Shown piece after piece: positions 11,337 through 25,000 of a DNA stretch of 64,000 nucleotides (its first letter is position 1; each line of letters opens with the position of its first letter). The stretch comes from Schistocephalus solidus. Its lineage: Eukaryota > Platyhelminthes > Cestoda > Diphyllobothriidea > Diphyllobothriidae. The stretch covers positions 1-64,000 of the forward strand of contig WEDG01000247.1 of NCBI GenBank assembly GCA_017591395.1, read 5' to 3'. A program made the translations under genes and the position numbers. The notes under the pieces are model-generated. The model saw only the letters and a program-made list of their open reading frames with translations, was not told where the DNA came from and ran no database searches.

Positions 11337-14300
11337 ATGTGCGATGTTTTCACCATTTCAAGAGTCAAATCGGAAAAGGTTGTCACGTACGTAACCCCCC
11401 AAGGCAAAGAGGCTCGTGTTACGCGTGAAGTATATCTCAGTTCGGACGTCCCATGCCGGTTATCTGCCTGCAACAACGAAGCGTGCCACAAAGGTATTTC
11501 ATCAAGAAAATTACATAAATACAGGCTATGTCCTTCCACCTGAGATTAGAGATATCTTGATTGTTGATGGTCACTACGCCCTCTCCTTTTGGGAGGTTTT
11601 GGAAGCGACGGATATCAAAGGCATCGTAGTTACTTTATCTTCGCTTAACTACGTGAGTTTGTTTGTGAAATGTTTACCTCTTTAATACCTCTTGCACTAT
11701 TTTATCTTGATGTGAGCGGAGTTAATACGATGACTGTACTTAGGCGTGTTACTCGGATAATTTAAAAGCGCTCTTTGTGAGTAGTTACCCCAGCGTTTAA
11801 TTTCTAACATAAACGAAACCTTTGAGACAAAATAAAACGCTAGCGGCGAGAAATTGTTTACTCGAGTGATATAAGAAATATAATGCACCGCACTATTTGG
11901 ACGGAGATTTGCCTTAGCTATTGCCAAAACCTCTCTCTTTTGTCACATCGGCTACCGTAACGAGGCTATAGTAGCCTTCTGATATCCTGATAATCGTTAA
12001 AGACTTTAGTCTTTGAAGACAAGTAGCTGACCAAACACACCGAAGCCGGCTGTACGATTAGACAGAAACTTAACTTTCTAAAAAGGCCTGTAGCGAACTG
12101 TTGAAATTCAGATTACCAACAATTTTTTTCGAGACCGGTTTGGTCTCGCAAATCAAGTTTTGACAAACTAATGGTGGTTCTGGCTACGAAGGTTTAAGGT
12201 AAGGATTTCGACTAAGCAGATCTCGAATATTGACAGCTTAGGAAAGCTAGTTTATTCGTCTACTAAGTGGTAAATTCTTCTAACTGAGTGCCTGTTTACG
12301 TTATCAATAAGAATATAATCAATGATAACTGTCAAGATTGGGCTCTGATGCGGGCACTTTGATTTTTTGGTAAATTCGTTGGCTAACTTTATTGCCTCCT
12401 TCCTTCTCGCTCAATGATACTTGCAATTTGATCTGAAACTGCAAACTTATCGCGTTTTACTGATATCTATGTCTGTGTGAAACAGGTTTCAGCTTCATAT
12501 CTGAAGTCCGCCGGAGTGGTTAGGTTAGAATTAACTCTGGGTTGCTAATCTAGCAATAAATCCGCACAGACTTCACCACAAATCGTGTTCTAGTTTTGAA
12601 ACTACACCTTAGTAGCTTCCTTAGGCATCCGCCAGTTACCCTAGCCAAATATAACCTCACATCTGAAGGCGTGAGTCCTGCTTCGTTATGAAGTCAAAGC
12701 AGAAGTGGCAGACACCTACAATCGCGTCTGTGAGATTTGAACCCACAACAGAAAGGACAAGGCTTGAGTATAGTCAAAGCTATAATTGTCTGAGTAACGG
12801 GACCGCAGATTATTTCAGTCAGTCAAATTAATTATTAACCTCTGCCACAAAAACATTAATTAGATGAGCCTGGTACTCATCTGGCGGATCCCAGATTGAT
12901 TGTTTGGGAAACTCTGCTTGGGGGATTCCGTACATTGTATTAAGCTGAACCGGTTAATTGACCCGAATATGATTGAACTCATGGCCCCGACGTGGGACTC
13001 GTAGCGCAGGTTTTTTAGTTGGGCCAATTTAATTATTAAAATCTGTTAAAACACGTCTTAAGTTCTCAAGTAAACAAATGAGGGCCAATAATGCATTTTG
13101 GGAAGGTAGACGAACTTTGCAGAAGAATTTGACTTTCTCTCTGTTTTTTATCTAATTCCCATGTTCAAAAATTACCGAAGAATTAGTGGCCTAGCCTACT
13201 ACTTACAAGGAAAATTTTTGACTTTAATTTTATCCGCATAACCATGTTGGTTAGTACCGTTGTCATCTCGTGGCGGTTCAGGTTTGTATTAGCCACATAA
13301 GACGCTCTTCTTCTTAGAGCAGGCCTTTAGGCTACAGTAGCCGGCTTATCTCATGAAATGATAGTTAAAATCTTCAACTAGAAATGATTTTTTTAAGGTG
13401 GGACTAATATTTAACTGTATGCAGCATAACTGCAATATATTTCGTCCATGCCAAGATGCCGACTTTTGAATAAGCTTTTCTCAGGTCGTTTAAAAAAATA
13501 CACAATAAAAATGGCTTTTTTAGCTAATATGAACTTTTCGTTGATTTCTATGTCATCATAAAGTTTCGAATATTTTTTATAGGAAACATGCTCAAAATAT
13601 TTCCGAAAGTCATTTAATAGAACATTACGTCTGTTTCAAATTTTATGCTTGAGGAAACTTTATCCTTCGGTTCTAAAATAACTTTCGTTTCCCGAATAAT
13701 TTCAGTCCGATCTCCAGTTGCAATTGCGTTTGAGATTTCTAAACCACAGGCTGTATACTTTTCATGTACGGCAAATCACATATTTCTGTAAAATATTTGG
13801 ACGAGGCCATACGGGCTCATAAAATTTTTCAAGGACCATGTTGTATACATCGCAAGCACTATTAATAAAAGGCCAAATGTGATGCTGTATGAAGAGACAT
13901 TTTACGGTCATAATAGTCTCATAATTACGATATTTTTAAAGTCGAAATATACCCTTTCTACAAGTTTAAAATTTAAAACGGTGTAATTTGCTAAAGTGTA
14001 TGCTACATAATTATTTATTTTTCGCAGTGTAGTTTTTAGACTTGCGGAACAAAATTTATTTGAAAGCCCGCGTCATAGTATGGCTAAACTTTCGTGGTAT
14101 AATGCTGTACAGTATTACAAACCCACCAAAATAATCCTTTCAAATTGACAACACGTTTCAGAATTTTAATTTTCGTCCCTTATATTATCCAGGCATCACT
14201 CGAACCAACTGTCCTGTATGACTGCATGCCTTGTATCTACCATTAGTGAAACGAAAAGTTAAACAAAATGCTTAAAAATTATTTACAACATCGTAATGAC

Positions 14301-17300
14301 CAAATTATTTGCACACGCCAGTATGCCGGCTTTTAAATGCACATCGTTTTGGGTGACCTAAAAAAATCATAGTGAAAAAATTACGAATTAAGTAGACTAT
14401 CCTTTCTATAGATTCTCCGTGCCCTTGTAATTCCATATACGTTTTACAAAAAAATGAACAAACGTATTCTTTCTAGTACTCATTCGGTAGCAATGCAGAT
14501 TTTTAACTTATATATTCAAAGGTTTTTAAAAAGCTTTCCAATTCCGAATAATGTTGGGCAAGATCTGATGTTTTCATTCTGATCTGTATGTTGTCTGTGT
14601 TAGGGTGGGCTATGATTAATATTTTATTAGGGACCTTTATAAACGGATTGATATGATGGCATTTAAATTGAAATCGTACCATCTTAAAAAAACTCATAAT
14701 TTAAATACCTTTGTAAACTAAAAGATAGCCTTTTTAGAGTATAAATTGTGAAGAAGGCGTAGTAGGCTATCGAGCGGGTACAGGGAAGAATACTTTTGTG
14801 AATGCGTTTTTTAAAAAGACATTTGAATTTAGGAGGGTATCGAAAATTAATAAATCTGCATCTTACTTGAGTAAACATTTTTTACCAAATGTGGTTTTTT
14901 GCAATGCCTCCAGGCGTGTCTGAAATACTATGGGATTCAGTCGTACTGCGATCTATTTTACAACCCCACTAGTAATATTTTCTAACTAATAACGCATTTC
15001 AGAATTTCAGTTAATATTTCATGAGATCAGTCACTGACCGTTCATTCTATGAACGTGAGTTTTTAACACTTGATTGAAAAGCACCTACCAAATAAAGAAT
15101 GCAATATTCTCCTCGATCGAGATATTTTTGCTTCAGCATCAGGCTATTGCTTCGAGCCTGCCAAGAACTTTGAACATATTTATCGATGTTCACCGCAAAA
15201 GTTTGTTGCTGTTGCTTAAGCCTACTTCAGTCCTGTCATTATTACCCTCGAAAATATAATCAGCTCAAGATCTAAATGAGCAGGTTTCGTCAAAATCTAT
15301 GGCTCCTTTTTGTCAGAAAGCATTCGACGTCAATTAAAAAGGGCGTTTGCGTGTTGTTAACACCAATTTGCTGTCTGATTGGCGACAGATTTGAACTTAA
15401 GTTTCTCCTGTTTCCTGATTACGGTGAATCTTTTTGTTTTCTATTTAAATTTGTCTTTATCTATTGGGACCTTTAAATTTTCCTCCATTTGACACATTTA
15501 GGCACAGCAGCAGGCATCCTCGAGAGCAGTTTATAATCGCATCAGGGCCTGCCTCAATGACCCTGCGCAGCACTGCGTTCTTTTTGACAATGAGTTTCAC
15601 GAGAAATGCTTTCGTCAGGCACTTCCCTCAGAGTCATCCCTGAATTATACCACGCGGTATCTGTGCAACCCTTTTTTACTCTTGGTAAATTTGAACACAG
15701 GTTAAACTGGATCGCTGCTCAATGGTACAGGCAGCATCTCAAGGGTAAGGTTAACGTCATTTTGCTCACAGAGAATGAATCGGTGGCTCTTGAGGCTGCT
15801 AAGAAGTCGAGAACAGCAAATGACCTAGACGACAGTGTTCTGGTAAGTTCCATGTCTCGGCTTTTCCATTCTCGTCTGTTAAATCCAAGTCAGTTTTTTG
15901 ACTTGGCTCTTTTGTTGGTCTCTTTTTAGGTCATGAATCTTGCCACCTACCTCCAGACCTACCATCCAAAACTTACCACAGTTTGGCAGTTATACGAGTC
16001 TCTGAGTGCCTCCCTGAAGTCCACCACCACGGCAAGCGAACCCGCCCCCGTCACGTCACTTCGTGACGACGTGGCATTAATGAGTCTACCACAAGGTTGG
16101 TTTAATCCTCATCCTTCTCACCATCGTCAGTTTGAGCCGATACTGAGTAGGAAAAGTGACTTTCAGTGTCTAGTGCAGTTTGTTCAGTCCAGTTCACTTT
16201 ATTTGATGGAAATTGAGGTGTGCACCTCTGAATTCGTTATTTGTTACACACAACAGAAGTATGTGAAATATTTAGAAAAGGGAACATCGAACAACCACAA
16301 AGAAAATATCAAAAAGTGTACAGATATCTGAACTCTTTCAAGCATTTGAAGATACATGTGCGCACATACGTGCGTACTACAGTAGTTACTTCAAGCACAC
16401 GTATGATGCAAGGTAATTAGTATGATCTGTGGTCTGCAAGCATCATGGTAACATTCATTAGGTGCGCAGAGGTTAAGACATTAAATTATATTTAAAAGGG
16501 TATACTTAAAGATTTAAAGTAGTATTATAACAGGAACACTAGGCATCAAGACGATAGCGGCAATACTGATCCAGCTTCCTTTTAAAGCTTCCACGGTTGC
16601 AGACATAATAATATCCTCAGGCAAACCATTCCAAGCTTCACCCCCTCTGTTGAAGACGAAGAACTTCCGTGTGTCCAGCCTGGCACCAGTCGCACTTAAT
16701 TTGAGCGGATGACCTCGCTAGCTACCTTTCCATAGAGTCAGCTCAAAAATCGGCGGACTGTTAGTATGAAAGCACAGAAAAGGTCAACAAGTCGAAAAGC
16801 ACGCGTAGATTGTCCAAGGAGGAAGCCAAGATGCCAAAAAATCAACACACAACAGCGTCGTCTCGCAGACAGACATCCGCTAAGTGACTCACAGAGGTAG
16901 AAAGAGAGAAAACAGAGTCGTCACTGTGGCATACTAGGTATGTGAACCGGAGTGTATTGCGTTTGAATGAGTCTTGGGTCTCAGAAATGACCAGGCATGT
17001 GTGTGGCACTTGCAGTCCGATGGCTTTCTGTCAGATCTCGTCGCTAGGCGCGCGGCTGAGGCGAATCAAGAGCGATCGCTCCTCAAAAAAATCTTATGTG
17101 ATTTTCGACTGTCGCAATGTGCTAGAAGCCTCTTCAAGTCATTTGTTGCACAAAGCGAAGTTTGTGTCACAATGAACAGGTGGTGCTTCCACTTTTGGTA
17201 ATATGGATGGAGGGTCTTACCGAGAGGACACTGTCGGTTGGACGCCATTTGTTGATGTCTCTGCCAGACAGGAGACATTCAATACAGGCGGAGAGAGAGG

Positions 17301-18982
17301 TTCCATGGACGTTGAACAGGTCCGATGGGTGTATGCGGAAAGTTACGGCAGAGGGCACAGTAGTGGAGCCATAAACTGTAATTTTGGCTCACAGGAATTA
17401 AGTAAGTTAAATTGTAATATTGCATAGCTCGAAATTCGTGAGGAGCGCACCGCCTAGTAGGATTTACCTATGGCAGGGCGTGAGTTACTAAATGATATCA
17501 CAAATAGGCTAGATCAAAACCCGGAGTTTTCTTGGCAGTGACTGCACCTGGCTCGAACAGGCGGTTAGTTCATAGGACAGGGAGGAGAAATGGTGAGGTT
17601 GAAACTGGGACGCCATCCCCATGACACGTCAGCGCATTCCTCGCTACGAACCATTTGACGCCCCTGAATGTCTCACGGTCTGTTGAGAGTCGTGGATTGG
17701 AAGATCTCCAACGCACGGGATAACTTGGTTGCTCCCAGGATTTAGGCTCCTGGCCTCTGTAGCTCCAAATCACTTTCCTAGTGTCTTAGTACATTCAGTG
17801 GGGTTCAGGTCGTGTGTGGAACGTGTAAACGGTTGGCTAGACGCCACTTTCGAGCCCATCTCCGATCGTCTTGACCCTGTCGTCGCAGCCGGCCGGTGAG
17901 AGAAGATAGGGTGCAATAGATGCGAAAGTCGCCGGTGCCGTGGAGCACGCATCATTCGCGACGGTCGAACTGTCGTGTCATGCCACGCTGTTTTTTTTTT
18001 GAAGAATTTATTTTTCTACTTACATTAGAAATTAAGTTTCAAACGTGATAACTCTCCTGCTCTCTCTTTCTCTCGTGCATCAGTCGAAATTTATTAACGT
18101 ATATAGTAAATAGTCCTTACTGATGACTTGTTTGTTAACCAGTCCCCTCCGCAGGCGATGTCTTTCCCGCACATCTACCAGATGCCGCGCTCCTGGCGGG
18201 CATTCGATCTGGTCAGTTCCTTCGCGGCATTATTCGAGTCTCGCGTTTCCGTTCTGCCACGGAGGCTGTTGTTGCATTAACCGAGTAAGTCGGTCTGTGT
18301 TTCCTGCTCCCTCCCTCCACCCATACCTTCTTTAATTAAGAAACACAATTAATGGGGACTGCTTCTTAGACCTGCTGGCCCGCAGACATTGGTCCATGTC
18401 CGACAGACCAATGTGCCTAGGGCTAAATTGTAAAGCATTTGAACCTATCAACGCCCAATGAACAATGAGCCCCTGTCGATATCTCAGCTTATCTAAACCT
18501 GAGGTTAGGTATAACTGGCTGATGAGGACCAGTAAGTCGCCAAATCGCCTCTGTCTTCGTCGTATGCCGTCCTGTGTAAATAATTTTGCGACAAATAGAA
18601 ACAAAGAGAGATGTGGGTGCGAATCGTTGAGTTTTGAGCCCCGGGTGGGTGGTATCTTTTTCGAGTTCAGGTTAGCTTCGAGCCACAGTATATATATATA
18701 TATATATTAATATGCGTAAAGATTCGAGGTCCCGTTATCTTATCGCGTTAATCATCTCCTGAGGAGACGAAGAAGAAGGGGGCAGTTCATGGACCAAATA
18801 TTTGACTGACGCTGAGCCTTTCGCTTCCATCATCAGAGTAAAGTGCTTGCTGCTCCTGGTGGTCTTGACGACCACTTTACTCTGATGATGGAAGCGAGAA
18901 GGCTTTCGAAACATCAGTACAAATACAATTTGGTCCATGAACTCGCCCCCTCTTCTTCGTCTTCTTCAGGAGATGATGAACG

Positions 18983-19022
<40 letters not shown>

Positions 19023-22000
19023 AAATGTGCGGCTCAGCGATCTGCTGAAGGAACATGTATGTTCCGTTCTGCTCTGGAGCTCACTTTAGAGCCCTCGCAG
19101 GCGGTCGCAACAGGTACTCCCGTACTACAGGTGACTTTGCGATACCTATTCCCGCGTTCTGCTGCGATCTTTAACTCTGCTTGCTCAGCCTTTAATAGGC
19201 CGAATGTACTTGAACCTTTTTTAAGAGCTACATGCTGTTTAATATGCTCTGTAGACCCCCAAACTAGAACTTACACATCCCCAAGTACTCGTAGCACAAT
19301 TCCAACCCAGAGTACACCAGTCAAAGTCGGATTTTCTGTTGTAGTAACCTCAGATTAGTAATATTGACGTTTTTCTTGCCATAAAGGACATGCTGATGTG
19401 ATGAGGGACCTTAAAACAACGGTTTTTCTTCTACTTCCTTCCGTACAAGAACGCAATGGATTTTAGAGTATGATTTTTCCTCAAAACGACTCTTTGATCA
19501 TTTGACCCTTGTTAGCAACGGCAACAATCACCGTCCTTAGACGCAGTGGGGCCACGCCTTACCTGCCACGCGGTTTTGAATGACCTCTCATCTTGACTTT
19601 TTCACCATAGTGCAAGTGCCTTAAAACACCAGGCTGAAGTGAAGGACACCGAATTCGCCAGTCGAAGTGAAATTGCCATAAATGGAATACAGTATCGCAA
19701 CAGAGCCATCGACGGGGATGTTGTGGTAGTCCGTCTTTTGCCACGGCAGCAATGGAGTAGCTTTTCGACCAATCTTGCCGAGGCCGAAGCTGGTATGTAT
19801 TTATTTAAATCATCCTTCGCTCCCTACTAATTTTCTTTCAGTAGAACTTAATCAACCTGTCATATTACTTTAGGCGCAGTCGAAACGCTCGCAACCAGCA
19901 TGGGCACCCAAATGGCTGCGGTCGGGGCGCTGGAAGCTGGGCCTCCCAGTAAGGCGTCAATGCCCTGCGGTTTTGTTGTTGGAATAATGTCCCGAAATTG
20001 GCGAGATTACGTATGCACTTTTGTGCAAGATGAATCTAGGCCTGCTCCTGAGAGTGCTGGCTGGGTGGTTGTGACACCCTGGGATCGTAAAATCCCAAGG
20101 ATTCGGATGTTTACAACGCGGCCAACCCAACTTGCGAAGGAAAGGTAGGGCCCTATTTGATTCTCACTTTTTTCCTTAACGTATCCCGCTTCTATATTCT
20201 TTGTGAGCGTAGTTAACCTTTTACTTGTTTTTTTTTCTCGACGCTTCATTTCTGAACTCAATTTGACAGATTCATTGTCCGCATTGATCGTTGGGACACC
20301 AATTCTAATTACCCGCACGGGCATTTTGTGCAGTCGTTGGGTCCGATCGGTGATTTGGAGACTGAGACACAGACCATCCTTGTGGAACACGGACTTCTGC
20401 ATAGGCCCTTTACGGATGCTCAGGTTTGTCTAACTTCTGAGTATTTATTCCGTTAAAGGCCGCCTTATTTCCCCTCCCCTCCCCCAGTCTCTAATTGCAT
20501 GCGGGAAACGAGCAGTCGTCGGCTAATATAAAAGAGTATACATAGATGACTACTCACACATTAAGAGTAGTACAAGTGTATGCAATTGTAAGTTTGCAAG
20601 CAGCCGTGAGTGAGAGGGTTGATGTCAGTAAGCATATGCGATAAATTTGATGTAAAAAATTCCGTAAAAGGTTACTGAGACTATTACTTAGGTGCGATTG
20701 TAATATTGATCATCCCGCAACATAATAATGGAATATTTCAGTTAGGTCAGTATGCCGGTCTTTGAATACGCTTTCTTACAGTTGCCTGAAAAATACACTT
20801 GGTAAAAATTAACCAGATAAGTAGTATACATTCTAAAATTTCATTTTCTACGCCCTTATAAGCGCAAATATATTTTATAGAACCCATGCAAAAAAATAGC
20901 TCATTTTGGTACCCACCTGGCAGTAGATCAAGTCTTCGTGACATTTTATACTCAAAGGCAGGCTCTCTTTCAGTAGTTACAAAGTTTGTAATTACTGAGA
21001 GGCTTTGATGTCTGGTGCCAGCTCCAGCAACGGAGACATTGATCTTCGCCCCCTCCCCCTCTGCAATCATGCGCTCCGCCCACGCGACCAGATGGCCGAA
21101 CCGACTTCCCGTGAACGAACGCACTCCACTCGCAGACCATACCCCGTCCTCGTTGTTTGACTACGAAAGTGGTCGCTTGTTTTCGTACTTTCTACTAGTG
21201 AGCTCCTGGATTGGTCTGACGGCTCAGCCAACTACATCTGTTCCAGTTGGTAGCGCGTTCATTTTTGCGATTATGATATTTTCATAATCGCAAAAGTGAA
21301 CTGGAATATCCATTCATAGAGCAGTGTATCTGCCAGTTTGGTCATACTGTTTATGAAATGTACACCATGATACCCATACCCCTGCAAAATTGTTGAGCTC
21401 TATATGACCTCTTTCTTATAGCCTAGAGCAACGTACGATTTTTCTCTACACGGAAAGTTTAGAGCCATTGTGACTGCAGATCAGGTTCAAAATTAGTCAG
21501 AACTTGAAAAAAATGTTATTTTAGATCCTTAATATACCCTTTCTTAAAGTATGCAATTTGAACTAAACGTACTTTCCAACCCAATGAATGCAAGAAAGAC
21601 ATTTTGCATATTTTCTATAAAATGTACTTTTTTAAACTTATAACTACATGAAAAATCAATTGGAAATCTTTATACCACATAAAGAGCTATTTTTGCAGAG
21701 TATGATTTTTGAAGCGTGTAGAATGTGTTTATTCAAAAGCCATTATCCTTATGTAACTGAAAGGTCTTTGGATTTTGTCCCTCAATAATCAATATTATAC
21801 TCCCACTCAATTAATCCTTTCTACTCGAAAGCGCATTTCAAAATCTCGGTTAACATTTCATGAGATAAGTGCGGTTTTCAAGATACGCTCATTGTTGCTT
21901 AAAGCATGCAAACTCCGGTGTGCTGTGTTTACCTTACGTGCAAAGCATGTTCTCGCTGACATAACTGAGACAGGAATCGTCTATAAGAGTGGTAAGCAAT

Positions 22001-25000
22001 TATTATGTGTTTTATGTCGAAGGTTTCGAGAAGGGTTTTAGATAAGATTATTCATCCTCCTCCTCCTCATTATTATCATCATCGTATTCCTCATCCTCCT
22101 TATTTCCAGCTTCAAGAGCTCAAATCGTATGCCTCAGATCGAAAGTGGAAGGTCGATCCAAAAGAAGTAGCCAACCGACGGGATCTCCGACCCCCCTCCG
22201 TTTCCGGAAATAAGAAGTCAGAGGGAACTCTCGTCTTCAGTATTGACCCTCCTGGCTGCCAAGATGTAGATGATGCTCTCTCTGTCCGCTGGCTTCCAGC
22301 CAACGCGGAAGGTCGTCGGCGTATCCAGTTAGGCGTGCACATTGCTGATGTGACCTACTTTGTGAAAGCAGGTGGAAATCTAGACGCTGAGGCAAGGCGC
22401 CGTTCAACGAGCGTATACTTGGCCGACAGACGTTACGATATGTTACCGGGTCTCCTGAGTGGTGACATCTGCTCGCTCTGGAGTGGAGTCGATAGGTTAT
22501 TAATACCTACCTACTTGTTGTATTGGAGTAACACTTGTTTGTTAATATGACACCTTGGGCTACCTTCTCATCTTAGGTATGCAATGAGTGCCATTTGGGA
22601 GTTGGACCCGGACAGCCTCGAAGTCCTTGACGTATGGTTTGGGCGAACCGTGATCCGTTCAAGCTATAAAATGACATATGAAGCTGCGCAGAAAATTGCC
22701 GACTTGAAGGATGTTGGAACGGAGGAAACGCCGAAGCCGGATTGCATCCTTAGACAACTTGGTGGAAAAAAGGGTGTTGGCGAGCTAGTTCCAGAATTGG
22801 CAAATGTGCCTGACGTAAGTAGATGTATTTTCTTTCATATTTACTAGGTTTTTTTTTACCGCGCTATCTGCAGCCTTTGCATATTGAAACTGAAACTGTT
22901 CAGGTCTTACCATGCATATGTATATTTCTTTCTTTAAAGCTCCTTCAGCACGGCATCCCGAAAAGACGTTCATGTATTCTTTTTCAGGGTAGCGTTTGTC
23001 CGAGGAATATGCATTACAGGGATCTAAATTCTGGTCAAATATAGGGTGAACTCTCTAATGGCAGCTGCGAAGATAGGTGAGACGTGTGTCTGATTTATAG
23101 CCCATGCACTCTACATGGCAGAAGTCAAACTTTCCAAGGCAAATAAAGTGTTATGTCCCGAAGGGTGGGTGAGATGGACGAGTTCTTGAACAACACGGTC
23201 TCCAACGCACAAAAACTTACCTTATTTAATCCACTCCGGACGGTTCTATAACACCCCTGAACTTTGAAAAGGTAGTCGTAAAGAGACTGTCCGTTGTGTG
23301 TTACCTCTTGTTTAAAAAATCTCAAATGTGTGTGTGACCATTGATTGGTCTGCACTTGTGAGCAAGGGCATCGTGCTTGCTTGGTCATTGGTCGGCTGAT
23401 TTCATGCGTAATTGCTGTCCTTGGCTTTGTCTCCCTTGCTGTGTGTGCTCGCGTTTCCCTTTCGCTTTAAGTCCTGACTCCGTTCTTTTTGCGTCCCCAT
23501 AATAGAAATCCTAAAAAAGCTTTGCGGAAGCTGTACCCTCAACGGTAACGGAGATTAGGGTGATCGTTTTCTGACTTATTAGCCGTCGTCAGCCATCCAT
23601 ACCCAACCTCTGGGTTTGGAAAACTTAGGAATCGAAACTAAGGTTTTGGTCATTTGGGTGAACGCTCTATAACTTAGTTTCAGCTTGAAAAGACCTAGGT
23701 CGAATGAATACACAAAGTAGCCTAGGATGGTCGTTTCTGACTTATAAGCCGTCTTCAGCCAGCTATACCCGATTCGAGATCTCTCTGGTCTGCATATATT
23801 ACAGAGCGCTATAAGACTGCCCGTGAGGGCTCTAGGTTGGGCTCCAAGACACAGCGAGACATTCGAGTCCCGAAACATGATCAGTTAACACCCTAATGCC
23901 CCAGTTAATATTCTCAATCGCCACCGACAAATCAGTGGATCCGTGGCCCATTGGTGGATTTTTTGACTTAAACCGCTTAATTACCAGTTATCCCAGGTTA
24001 TCTGGACCTGAGATTGAGTATGGCTAGCTGACGACTGCTAATAGCTCAGAAATGGCCATCCCAGTCCGTCTTATCCGTGTCTGTACTTCTGCATACCTTA
24101 CTGGTCGCTATGGAACTGTCTGCAAGGACTCTAGATTGAGCCCCAAGGCACAATGAGATGAACATGTGCCGACCGGTAAACGCCCTCTCGCCTCTCGTAA
24201 GATGCCTCGCACGCGTGTCTTCGCTTTCAATATGCGTCCTTGGTAAATGCATTCATATTTTTTTCTGCTGTCATATCCAGAAAAAACTACTATCCTCCTT
24301 GGGCGAGCTCTACACGGCTTTATCGATACTGGCGAGGATCGCATCAAGTATTCGAGCGCGCCGTCTTGAACGAGGTGGTCTCGAATTGGAGAGTATCGAA
24401 GTAAGCATTCAGTTTGCCAATCCGGAGACGAGAACCGGCAGTCTGCAAGATATAATTCCAAAGGAGGTACGTGCTGGGTTTTCTAGTTCTGTTTTTTTTC
24501 TTAGCCAACACCTTTGTTATAATAAATATCGTTATTATTAGCTTTCGAAAACCCTCCTCTCTTCCTTGTCCTCATACCCCTCTGTTATCAGCCTTTGGAG
24601 ATGCATTCGACTGTGGCCGAGTTAATGATTTTCGCCAACCATTGGATCGCCCGCTGCTGTCTCGATGCCTTCCCGGAGTGTTCATGCCTGCGTCGTCATC
24701 CCGCGCCTAGATCAGAATTCTTTGAGGAACTTAAACGCTGTGCTTCCTCAAAAGGCTTTAGGATGTCGGTAGACTCTAACCGAGCATTGGCAGCTTCCCT
24801 GGAGGCCTGTAACGACACCAATGACCCGGAGGTCAGTTTCCATGTCCATTTTACCCCTACTGAAAACGATTTAGTAACAAGGTTTGTAACTATGAAATAT
24901 TTCTGACTCTAGGTCAACAAGATACTAAGGCAGCTGGCTACACGCGCGATGACCAATGCCCTCTACTTCTCTAGTGGCGCTGAGGACCTTACCCGGGATC

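Larger units (their letters stand above)
11337..16095 (+). other. DIS3L: DIS3L exons 1-5: degenerate PIN-like domain (residues 1-249)
   Basis: The N-terminus follows the DIS3/DIS3L pattern: [12 protein letters not shown], then [14 protein letters not shown], then [31 protein letters not shown] and [10 protein letters not shown]. In catalytic DIS3 PIN domains four acids line the site. Here only the first (D67 in IVDGH) is in place. The Glu after the second strand, the N-D-R-A Asp and the T-N-D Asp are not conserved. DIS3L proteins are known to lack PIN endonuclease activity, so this fits the family. The segment probably docks the exosome ring. Intron 1 (31 nt) and intron 3 (44 nt) are unusually short, while intron 2 is 3849 nt and full of repeats. 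Confidence 0.85.
18155..20423 (+). other. DIS3L: DIS3L exons 6-9: cold-shock domains
   Basis: Exons 6-7 encode CSD1 ([20 protein letters not shown] and [17 protein letters not shown]). Exons 8-9 encode CSD2 ([59 protein letters not shown]). These OB folds guide single-stranded RNA into the RNB channel. Exon 7 must begin at 19611, because a downstream AG at 19638 would break the phase. Confidence 0.88.

Noticed and set aside
18500..18570. Possible hammerhead core (GGCTGATGAGG) in DIS3L intron 6
   Set aside because: The SINE body is recognisable but GAAA is missing and stem II does not form.
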